A DNA stretch of 64,000 bases from Promethearchaeota archaeon (GTDB lineage Archaea > Asgardarchaeota > Lokiarchaeia > Sigyniarchaeales > SOKP01). Location of the stretch: the NCBI GenBank assembly GCA_030606485.1, contig JAUWGH010000007.1, positions 1 through 64,000 of the forward strand, given 5' to 3'. This document shows positions 10,113 to 18,151 of this stretch, in pieces. The notes beneath the pieces are model-generated. The model was not told the DNA's origin. It was given only the letters and a program-made list of their open reading frames with translations, and ran no database searches. The position numbers were made by a program, and so were the translations under genes. How positions within the stretch are numbered: the stretch's first letter is position 1; each line of letters starts with the position of its first letter.

Positions 10113-10865
10113 ATGAGTAAAAACAACATTAAAGAACATTGGAATTTAATAGCATTAGAATATCAGAAGAAAAGAAAGTTATCATTTGATGATATTGAAT
10201 ACGCTCCAGGTTATGCAAGGGAGTCTGAACTTAATCTGCTTGGGGATGTTGAAGAAAAAAGAATTGTAGAATTAGGATGTGGAGCCGCTGAAAACTCTAT
10301 TACTTTAGCAAAGAAAGGAGGTATTTGTACAGGAGTTGATATATCTTTAGAACAATTGAAATATGCTAAAAATTTAATAATAGAAAATAAAGTTAAAATT
10401 GAGTTAATAGAAGGTGATATAGAGAATTTAATAATGATCGATGATGATATATTTGATATAGCAATATCTACTTTCGCATTAGATTGGATGCAAGATTTGA
10501 ATGCGGCATTTAAGGAAGCTTATAGAATTTTAAAACCGAATGGTATTTTCGTGTTTAGTATGCAACACCCGATTTACAACCTTCTTGGTGCAGAGGATCT
10601 TGATCTTAAGGAGCTTAAAATATCGGTAAGCTATTTTGAAAAAGAAGTGACATTTGTAGAGTCTACAGGAATAGATCTTAGAGTTCACGCATCAAAAATT
10701 AGTGATATCATCAATGGATTAATCAGGATTGGCTTCAATATAGAAAACATACTTGAGCCTAAACCATTGGAAAGAGATGTCATCCCTCACGAGGAATGGT
10801 ATCAAGAAATAATAGAAATGATTCCTTCAACCTTAATTTGTAAGGTATTAAAAGTTCCAAAATAG
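10113..10865 (+). CDS. Class I SAM-dependent methyltransferase
   Basis: VVELGCG-type motif I (RIVELGCGAAENSITLAKKGG), FDIAISTFALDWMQDLNAAFKEAYRILKPNGIFVFS. Confidence 0.85.
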   Translation: MSKNNIKEHWNLIALEYQKKRKLSFDDIEYAPGYARESELNLLGDVEEKRIVELGCGAAENSITLAKKGGICTGVDISLEQLKYAKNLIIENKVKIELIEGDIENLIMIDDDIFDIAISTFALDWMQDLNAAFKEAYRILKPNGIFVFSMQHPIYNLLGAEDLDLKELKISVSYFEKEVTFVESTGIDLRVHASKISDIINGLIRIGFNIENILEPKPLERDVIPHEEWYQEIIEMIPSTLICKVLKVPK

Positions 10866-10895
10866 AGTAAAAAATAATTTCTTAATTGATATATC

Positions 10896-10919
10896 CATCA
10901 CTGAATTTTGTTACCACCC
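10896..10919 (-). repeat. Right inverted repeat flanking methyltransferase gene
   Basis: CATCACTGAATTTTGTTACCACCC, reverse complement matches 10028..10051 at 21/24. Confidence 0.7.
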
Positions 10920-11013
10920 CTCTTTTTTCATTTAAATAGTTTCAATTTATAATTTTTTTAATTCAAGTTATTCAATAAAATAAAATTTGTAAAAATTGAC
11001 ATATTGATGTAAA

Positions 11014-13482
11014 ATGAGTGAAATTAGCGGAAATATATTTAGAGATACTAAAAGTGATAAAAAATGTGAAAAGAAATCAGATACTTCGAAAGAAGTTAGT
11101 GATAACTATGTTTCATATGAGGAATTTATGAAAACCGTTAAAAAAACGAGAATTTTGCCGTATTCTTATAAAAAGTTTCCACATTTTGATGAAAGATCTC
11201 CAGAACAACTAATAGAAGATATAGAAGCAGGTAAAAAGAAAGTTAAGATTGAAACTGAGCAGACTTTTGATATACACTCTGGTGTTCTTAATGTAGATAA
11301 GGCTGAAGAAAGTAACAAACACGTTTCTTATGAGGATTTTTTAAGAAGGGTTAAAAAAACCACAATAACACCTCTCTCTACAGAGAGTTTGCCAAATTTT
11401 GAAATGAAACTACAAGAACAAATCATTATAGATGGTATTGGTGTTAAAAAGAAAGTTAAAGGCGATAATAAAAATCTATTAGTATTTAAATCTAAAAATG
11501 ATTCAGAAAAAATTGATAAGACCTCAGAAAAAGTAGAAAATAAAACAAAAAAAGAGCCTATTAAAAATAGTGATGTAAAAGTAAAAGAGGAAAAATCAAA
11601 AGTTGAAGAGGAGAAGAGAAAAGAGACTTCAAAATCTTCAGAAGAAATTTTGGAAGAAAAGAAAAAATCCAAAGATATTAACCGAGAACGAAAAGAACAA
11701 AAAAAAGTTAAGGAAAAGGAAAGTAAGAAAAGTGAAGAAATAAAGGAAAAAAAATCAAAAAATATAGATACAAAAAATAAGCGAGATATTTCAAGCGAAA
11801 AAAAGAAAATTAGTGAACCCAAGAAAGAGAAGGAGAAAGAGATTGAGAAAAAGAAAGTGACGAAGGAACATTTAGAAAAGCACAAAGAAATTAAAGATAT
11901 TACAAATAAAATTAATGATTTAGAAAAACGACGAAACAACAATAACAATTTAATTGATCATAGTAAAAAGAAATCACAAGAGGGAATTTTTAACGGAATT
12001 ATAACGCGTGAAGGATACGAAAAAAAATTCAGAGAATTAACAAAAGAAAACGCACAAATTGAGAAACAATTAAGAGAATTTAACGATAATTCTTCACACT
12101 CTGAAAGATTAAACAATGAAAAATTAAGAGTGAAAAAAGGAGAGGTATTAGAAAAGAAAATTACTGAGCTGAAACAAAAACAAAAAAACGAAGAATTGAA
12201 AGAACAAGAGCAAATTTCAAAGGAAAAGGCTAAAGAATTAAAAAACCTACTTTCTAACCAAGAGAAACAAGAGCAAAAAAAGCAAGAATTGAATGGAAGC
12301 GAAAACATATCAAATAAAGATAACTCGGATTTTAAAAAGGTAAAAAATAATGAAAAAATAGAGAATAAGATGACTTCGGAAACGATTGAAAAAAGGAGAG
12401 ATGTAAATATAAAGCAAGAGGAAAACAAGAAAGAAACCCTTACAGATAAGGTTTCAAATGAATTTTTAGAACCAAAGAAAGAATTTGAACAGTCTTATGG
12501 ATATATTTATAAAGCAACAAACACAGTAAATGGAAAAGTATATATTGGACAAACTACAAGAAAAAAATTGGAAAAAAGATGGAAAGAACACATAAAAGAG
12601 GCTAAAGATAAGAGTTATAGTTCTACACATTTGCAAAATAGTATTAGAAAATATGGGGAAAAGGCATTTTCTATTAAAAAAATTGATACTGCAAATAATC
12701 AAAAAGAATTAGATGGGAAAGAAAAGGATTGGATTAAGAAATATAATTCAATGAATCCCAAAAAAGGTTATAATATGAGAGATGGTGGAGAAGGCGGAAA
12801 ATTACGACCAGAAGTAAAAGAAAAAATAAAAAAATCTATGGAAGAGAAGTGGAAAGACCCAGAACATCAACGAAAAGTAAGTAAAGCAGTGAGTAAAGCA
12901 ATGAAAAAGAAGTGGAAACACCCAGAACATCGAGAAAAAGTAATCAACGGAGTGAGTAAAGGAATGAAAAAGAAGTGGAAAGATAAAAAATATCAAAAAG
13001 ATCAGAGAAAAGTAAGAGAATCTCCCGAATTTAAAGAAAAACATAGTATGTCAATGGTAAATAAGTGGAAAGATCCAGAACATCGAGAAAATGTGAGTAA
13101 AGGGGTGGAAAAGAGGTGGAAAGATAAAGAATATCAAAAAAAGCAGAAAAAAGTAAGAGAATCTCCCGAATTTAAAGAAAAGATGCGTAAAGCATCGAAA
13201 AAAAGGTGGAAAGATAAAGAAATATCTAATATGAAAGATTTTCTAACTGATATAAAAAATTTGATCCTAAAGAAGGATTTAGAAAAAAAATATAACATCA
13301 CTGGTCCAACAATAAATAGTAAAATAAAAGATATATTAGGTCCAAATGGCCCAAAAAATTATAGAGAAGCAAAACAATTTCTTAAAGATAGAGATATTGA
13401 TAACATTTTAAAGATTTTAAAAACAAAAAAAAATAAAAAGCAAAATAAAAAAAAGCGCCCCAGACATGGATCGAACATGTGA
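11014..13482 (+). CDS. GIY-YIG endonuclease with NUMOD3 repeats, C-terminal DNA-binding tail and long charged coiled-coil N-terminus (homing-endonuclease-like)
   Basis: GYIYKATNTVNGKVYIGQTT, SIRKYGEKAF, GYNMRDGGEGG, repeated KKWKDPEHREKVSKG modules; last ~9 codons lie in antisense tRNA-Asn. Confidence 0.8.
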   Translation: MSEISGNIFRDTKSDKKCEKKSDTSKEVSDNYVSYEEFMKTVKKTRILPYSYKKFPHFDERSPEQLIEDIEAGKKKVKIETEQTFDIHSGVLNVDKAEESNKHVSYEDFLRRVKKTTITPLSTESLPNFEMKLQEQIIIDGIGVKKKVKGDNKNLLVFKSKNDSEKIDKTSEKVENKTKKEPIKNSDVKVKEEKSKVEEEKRKETSKSSEEILEEKKKSKDINRERKEQKKVKEKESKKSEEIKEKKSKNIDTKNKRDISSEKKKISEPKKEKEKEIEKKKVTKEHLEKHKEIKDITNKINDLEKRRNNNNNLIDHSKKKSQEGIFNGIITREGYEKKFRELTKENAQIEKQLREFNDNSSHSERLNNEKLRVKKGEVLEKKITELKQKQKNEELKEQEQISKEKAKELKNLLSNQEKQEQKKQELNGSENISNKDNSDFKKVKNNEKIENKMTSETIEKRRDVNIKQEENKKETLTDKVSNEFLEPKKEFEQSYGYIYKATNTVNGKVYIGQTTRKKLEKRWKEHIKEAKDKSYSSTHLQNSIRKYGEKAFSIKKIDTANNQKELDGKEKDWIKKYNSMNPKKGYNMRDGGEGGKLRPEVKEKIKKSMEEKWKDPEHQRKVSKAVSKAMKKKWKHPEHREKVINGVSKGMKKKWKDKKYQKDQRKVRESPEFKEKHSMSMVNKWKDPEHRENVSKGVEKRWKDKEYQKKQKKVRESPEFKEKMRKASKKRWKDKEISNMKDFLTDIKNLILKKDLEKKYNITGPTINSKIKDILGPNGPKNYREAKQFLKDRDIDNILKILKTKKNKKQNKKKRPRHGSNM
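12841..13230 (+). repeat. Tandem NUMOD3-type coding repeats
   Basis: Repeated aagtggaaaga(c/t)ccagaacat(c/)gagaaaa units and repeated AGAGAATCTCCCGAATTTAAAGAAAA. Confidence 0.7.
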
Positions 13483-13578
13483 CCGCTCGGTGTCTTTACA
13501 ATCTATTTGATTGTTTAACAGCCGAGTGCTTTTAGCACACCATTTTTAACGGTGCCTACCAAACTGAGCTACTGAGGC
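13456..13578 (-). tRNA. tRNA-Asn(GTT) with two introns (13531..13555 D-loop, 13492..13515 anticodon loop)
   Basis: GCCTCAG/CTGGGGC acceptor, GCTC/GAGC D stem after splicing, anticodon arm CTCGG-CTGTTAA-CCGAG after splicing, T arm ACATG-TTCGATC-CATGT. Confidence 0.9.
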
Positions 13579-13695
13579 CTGTATGAAATTATTATTTTTA
13601 ATGATATCTTAAATACATCTTCAATTTTAAAATTTTATTTTTATACTTTAAAGCTTAATTTCCACGTCTAAATAGATGAATAGATAAGTCTTGAA

Positions 13696-14223
13696 TTATT
13701 TTTCAAGAGACGCATAGTAAATCAACCATTTTGCCATTGCTTGAAATGATTCATTAATATTTAATTCCATCTTTGAGGAAGTAAAAACAGATTGATTACA
13801 TTTGGCTTGTTCAGCGTATTTTTGAGCAGTTTCAATATCAATTTCATGATTAGGTAGATCCCATTTCATTCCTAATAAAATAATTGGAATAAAACCAGCG
13901 GTTTTTCTAATGATTGTTAACCATTCCGGTAGCTGCCTAAAAGTATCATAATCAGTGACATCAAAACAAATAAAAGCACCACTTGCTCCCTTACAATAAT
14001 CAGATAATAAACTTCTAAACCTTTCCTCTCCTGCAAAATCCCATAGCTGCATTTTGCATTGTTCACCTGTATCTAATTTCTCTTCTTTAGTATAAAATGC
14101 AGCCCCGATTGTCATCTTATGATCTTCTATAAATTTCCCAGTACAATATCTTGTAACCAGTGCTGTTTTTCCCACACCACCAGAACCAGCTACTATCACT
14201 TTAAATATCCATGAAATTGACAT
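13696..14223 (-). CDS. Ras/Rab/Arf-superfamily small GTPase
   Basis: GSGGVGKTALVTRYCTGKF, WDFAGEERFR, FDVTDYDTF; G4 is MKWD rather than NKxD. Confidence 0.92.
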   Translation of the reverse strand: MSISWIFKVIVAGSGGVGKTALVTRYCTGKFIEDHKMTIGAAFYTKEEKLDTGEQCKMQLWDFAGEERFRSLLSDYCKGASGAFICFDVTDYDTFRQLPEWLTIIRKTAGFIPIILLGMKWDLPNHEIDIETAQKYAEQAKCNQSVFTSSKMELNINESFQAMAKWLIYYASLEK

Positions 14224-14402
14224 TTGATATCACTTTTATCAATTTTTTATATAAATTTAAAAAAATTCTACTTATTTTATTTTATTTATTTTTACTTGAC
14301 ATCATATAAATAGATCCTTAATTTGGAGTGAAAGATTTTTATAAGATTTAATTCTAATAATAATTATATTTTAAAAGTACTTTTTTAAAAAAAAGTAAGG
14401 TA

Positions 14403-14765
14403 GTGTATAGAACAATACCTAATGACCAAAATATCTGCCCAAAATGCTCTTTTCCTAAGGATTTATGTATTTGTGAATCGTTAGGTCAAGAGGAACAGCG
14501 TGTTGATATTTATACTGAAAGAAGGAAATGGGGTCGATGGGTTACTGTTGTTTCTTTTCTAGGAAATATTGATATAAATTTAAATGATTTCTCAAAAAAA
14601 GCAAAAAAGTTTTGTGCTTCCGGTGGAACAGTTAAAAACAAAACAATAGAACTCCAAGGTGATCATCGACTTAAAATAAAAAAATTTTTAATAGATAATG
14701 GTTTTCCAGAAGAAAATATAGAAATTCGGAATGTTGTCAAACAAAAATATAAAAAAAGAAGATGA
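14403..14765 (+). CDS. Translation initiation factor SUI1/aIF1 with N-terminal zinc ribbon
   Basis: CPKCSFPKDLCICE plus SUI1 core KKFCASGGTVKNKTIELQGDHRLKIKKFLIDNGF; GTG start. Confidence 0.9.
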   Translation: MYRTIPNDQNICPKCSFPKDLCICESLGQEEQRVDIYTERRKWGRWVTVVSFLGNIDINLNDFSKKAKKFCASGGTVKNKTIELQGDHRLKIKKFLIDNGFPEENIEIRNVVKQKYKKRR

Positions 14766-15201
14766 TAGAAAGTTTTATAAAGTTCTATTTAAAGGATTTT
14801 TAGATTCGGAGGAAAATATTTTAAATTTAACTTTTGAAGTGTTATCTTTAAAAGAACCAGTAAAGATTGAGCCAGCCTTTATCAATAAAATAAAAGAATT
14901 AACAATAAAGAGAGAAAACATTTTCTTTTTTCAAAATATTAAGGAAGTTCACCAATTGGGAAAAGACTTTCAATTTAATAATTGCCCTTATTATTATATT
15001 TTTCTCTATACATTGAAATCAAATAGTATGAGAAAGGGAATTTTAATAGGTAATGTAAAATCAATTGGAGATGTTATTATTGGAATTTGGCCAATTGAAT
15101 TCAATTTAAAAAAGAGTTTTGATTTAAAACAATTACTCTCTGAAATAAATCATATTATTAATAATCCAGATGATTTCATAAATATAACTTTGATTAATTA
15201 A
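14731..15201 (+). CDS. Hypothetical protein overlapping the 3' end of the SUI1 gene
   Basis: 156-aa ORF, alpha/beta composition, no recognised family; true start uncertain. Confidence 0.5.
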   Translation: MLSNKNIKKEDDRKFYKVLFKGFLDSEENILNLTFEVLSLKEPVKIEPAFINKIKELTIKRENIFFFQNIKEVHQLGKDFQFNNCPYYYIFLYTLKSNSMRKGILIGNVKSIGDVIIGIWPIEFNLKKSFDLKQLLSEINHIINNPDDFINITLIN

Positions 15202-15299
15202 ACATTAAGGAGTTAAGATTTAACGTAAAAAAGAATTAAGAAAATTACGGTAAGAAACATTTAGCACCTAGTAATGGCAAAAGAACATACTCTGGAAGA

Positions 15300-15914
15300 T
15301 TAAAAAATCAATAGAGAAATTCCAGGAGAAACTCCTAGAATAAAGAAAATTATTACACTTGTAATAATTATTTTTATTCCTTTATGTTTTCCATAAAAAC
15401 CTTGTCCTATAATTAACGTAGCCCCATAAATGAATAAAAAAAATCCTATCATTGAAATAATTCCAATCAATAATAATATTATTTGCTCTATTTGAGTCAA
15501 ATTAGACCATTCAGGAGTTAAAGGCATGACCATAGTATGCAGTTCCACTATGTCATTCATAGATATGATATTAAAAATTAACATCGGTGGCTCCAATCTA
15601 GATAAAAAATAGACAATTAGTAATAAAATATTAAAATAAAATCCTAAAGCAATTATTACACAAATTATTGCGCTTATTAATTTTATTGGGCGTTTTAAAT
15701 TCTTATAATTATCTTTTGCTTGAAAATAATCATTGTTTTCATTCCAATGTTTGTCTTTATTTAAAAACATCAAAATTCCAAAAATTAAAAAAATCGTCCC
15801 AACAATATATTTTACGTATGGTAAAAATGCAAGTATATTAGTAATTATCTCATCAAAATATTCATTAGGATTACCCATAAAACTTTTGAAAAAATCAAAT
15901 CCTTCAAAAATCAT
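15300..15914 (-). CDS. Multi-pass membrane protein of unknown function
   Basis: About five hydrophobic segments. Confidence 0.6.
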   Translation of the reverse strand: MIFEGFDFFKSFMGNPNEYFDEIITNILAFLPYVKYIVGTIFLIFGILMFLNKDKHWNENNDYFQAKDNYKNLKRPIKLISAIICVIIALGFYFNILLLIVYFLSRLEPPMLIFNIISMNDIVELHTMVMPLTPEWSNLTQIEQIILLLIGIISMIGFFLFIYGATLIIGQGFYGKHKGIKIIITSVIIFFILGVSPGISLLIF

Positions 15915-16248
15915 TAATGTCTTTGTTTTATTTTGAAAAAGCTATTTAAAGCTCTTTTTTAAAAGTAATAATATTATCAGAAATTTTTTTTATAACATTT
16001 TTTCAATTATGGGATTATAATTTTCTATTAAAAATAGTAAAATATATCTTCTTTTTTTGCTTTCTTCTTTCTTTTTTTACTCTAGGTGAAGTAATATTCG
16101 CTGACTACAAACCCAACCCTTAACACAATATGGGAACTCTCAAATTTGCTCCTATGGCGTTTTACTAAAGCAAAAATGCTATATAGATAAAATAAAATGG
16201 GTCGTTTTTAATGGCTCCAAAACGTGGGTATTTGAGCTAAGACTTTTG

Positions 16249-16329
16249 ATGAAAAAATTTGATGATATTTTAATAAATGAGAATAACCAAAAAAATTTAC
16301 CTTGGCGAAATTACTTGAAACTCGACTAG
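16249..16329 (+). pseudogene. Possible relic fragment (MKKFDDILINENNQKNLPWRNYLKLD*), resembling the N-terminus of MutY/Nth-type DNA glycosylases
   Basis: LPWR motif followed by early stop; surrounding region has no long ORF. Confidence 0.25.
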
Positions 16330-16369
16330 CATTAAATAATAGAGTGAAATTATGAACTTAATAAACGAG

Positions 16370-17047
16370 CTACTCAGAAAATGAATAATGTCCTAGCAAT
16401 GGTACGAAACGAACACTACATACCTTGTCGACCTTAAATTTATCTTCCTTTATTTTGGTATATAAGTACAAGTCTTGGGAGAAATTCTTTGATCCCGCAG
16501 GGATACACATAATTCCTCCGACTTTTAATTGATCTTTAAATGGTTGAGGTATAGGGAGTGATGAGGCGGCTGTTACAAGAATTCTATCATAGGGTGCTTC
16601 TTTTTCATATCCTAAGGTTCCATCAGAATGAATAACATCAATTTTCTTACCAAACCCTCCTTTTTCAATATTTTTTCTAGCATTATCAGCCAACTCTTTA
16701 ATTCTCTCAACTGTATAAACATGACCTGGGTTTTTTGAATGTTCAGGAGCAATAATATAAGCACATAATGCTGCATGATATCCAGAACCAGTTCCAATTT
16801 CAAGTAACTTGTTTCCTTCATTTAGATCCAAATATTCACACATCATAGCATTCATATGGGGGGCACTTATTGTTTGTCCATAACCAATTGTTAAAGGGGT
16901 ATCAATATAAGCCATTTTTTTTTTATCCTCTGGAAGAAATAACTCTCGAGGAACATTTAACATTGCGTTTATTACCGATTTTTTATTTAAATACCTTCCT
17001 TTTTTTAATCCTTCGATTAATTCATACCTTTTCTGAATAAAATCCAT
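16370..17047 (-). CDS. pcm: Protein-L-isoaspartate O-methyltransferase
   Basis: VPRELFLPEDKKKMAYIDTPLTIGYGQTISAPHMNAMMCEYL, LEIGTGSGYHAALCA. Confidence 0.96.
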   Translation of the reverse strand: MDFIQKRYELIEGLKKGRYLNKKSVINAMLNVPRELFLPEDKKKMAYIDTPLTIGYGQTISAPHMNAMMCEYLDLNEGNKLLEIGTGSGYHAALCAYIIAPEHSKNPGHVYTVERIKELADNARKNIEKGGFGKKIDVIHSDGTLGYEKEAPYDRILVTAASSLPIPQPFKDQLKVGGIMCIPAGSKNFSQDLYLYTKIKEDKFKVDKVCSVRFVPLLGHYSFSE

Positions 17048-17066
17048 TTTTTTTTACCCCTTTTTT

Positions 17067-18017
17067 TTAAAATAAATTTTCATTCCTCTCTTCTAAAAAA
17101 ACCAAAATTTCATTATGTGTTGGCATACCTGTTCGAGCCCCAAGCTTACCAATTTTAATTCCCGCTGCTGCATTTGCATATTTACATGCTTTAACCAAAT
17201 CCCATCCCTTAATCCAATAGGCAACTGAAAATGCACCAATAAAAGTATCACCAGCACCAGTAGTATCTACTACTTTATCTATGTTATAGGATGAAATTAC
17301 TTTTTGAAAATTCTCTGTGGAAATTAATGCACCTTGACTCCCAAGAGTAATTATCACGAGAGGTATTCCTTTTTTTGTAAGAAAACTCGCAGCTTCCTTG
17401 GGGGAATTTGTTTTAGTTATTGACATTGCCCCTTCTTTATTAGGTAATAAAACATCTACATTTTGAATTATTTTTTTTAATTTATTCCATCCCCTCATAG
17501 CAATTTGTGATTCAAGATCAAGAGAAACCTTAACATTGTTTTTCTTTGCAATTTTGATTGTCTCCTCCGTCAAATCATGATGAATTGCTGTAGTATGTAA
17601 TAATTTTGAGGAAGCTATATAATCATTATCTAAATCCTTTATTGAGAGAGAATATTGCATATAAGGAGATTGAATTATTATTTTTTCTCCACTATTTGAC
17701 GCTACAATAATGAAATTAACTGGTGTTTTAAGATCTCCCCTTTTAAAAGTATATTTTGTATCTACACCTTCATTTTTAAGATCTTTAATTAAAAACTCAC
17801 CATTCTCATCTTGTCCTACAGCTCCAATAAATCCAGAAGATACTCCTAATCTTGTTGTAGCAACTAAAAAGTTTGCTGTTACTCCACCACCAAATATTTC
17901 TTGGTGAAAAGAATCAATTTTTTCATCTGGCTTAGGAAAATGAGGGATCTGAGCTACCCAATCTACTACAATTTCTCCTAATCCTAATATTTCTGGTGAA
18001 TTTGGCATATTATTCAA
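17067..18017 (-). CDS. PfkB/ribokinase-family carbohydrate kinase
   Basis: GGGVTANFLVATTRLG, DTTGAGDTFIGAFSVAYW signature. Confidence 0.95.
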   Translation of the reverse strand: MNNMPNSPEILGLGEIVVDWVAQIPHFPKPDEKIDSFHQEIFGGGVTANFLVATTRLGVSSGFIGAVGQDENGEFLIKDLKNEGVDTKYTFKRGDLKTPVNFIIVASNSGEKIIIQSPYMQYSLSIKDLDNDYIASSKLLHTTAIHHDLTEETIKIAKKNNVKVSLDLESQIAMRGWNKLKKIIQNVDVLLPNKEGAMSITKTNSPKEAASFLTKKGIPLVIITLGSQGALISTENFQKVISSYNIDKVVDTTGAGDTFIGAFSVAYWIKGWDLVKACKYANAAAGIKIGKLGARTGMPTHNEILVFLEERNENLF

Positions 18018-18151
18018 TTTAATGAACTATTGAATTACAATTAAATTGATTAGCTTAATTAGATTTTTATTTTAATCTAATTATGTTTTCATTTATATTA
18101 TTTGTGGAAAAAAAAAAATTCAAATAATGAATTAAAATATAAACTATTGAA

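Noticed and set aside
11328-13044. Antisense ORFs rich in Phe/Ser (11328..11948, 11958..12428, 12466..12702, 12802..13044)
   Set aside because: Complement of Lys/Glu-rich codons in the GIY-YIG gene; typical shadow ORFs.
12841-13230. Possible CRISPR-like or tandem satellite repeat
   Set aside because: Repeats are in frame and encode NUMOD3 modules (KKWKDPEH...); no spacer structure.
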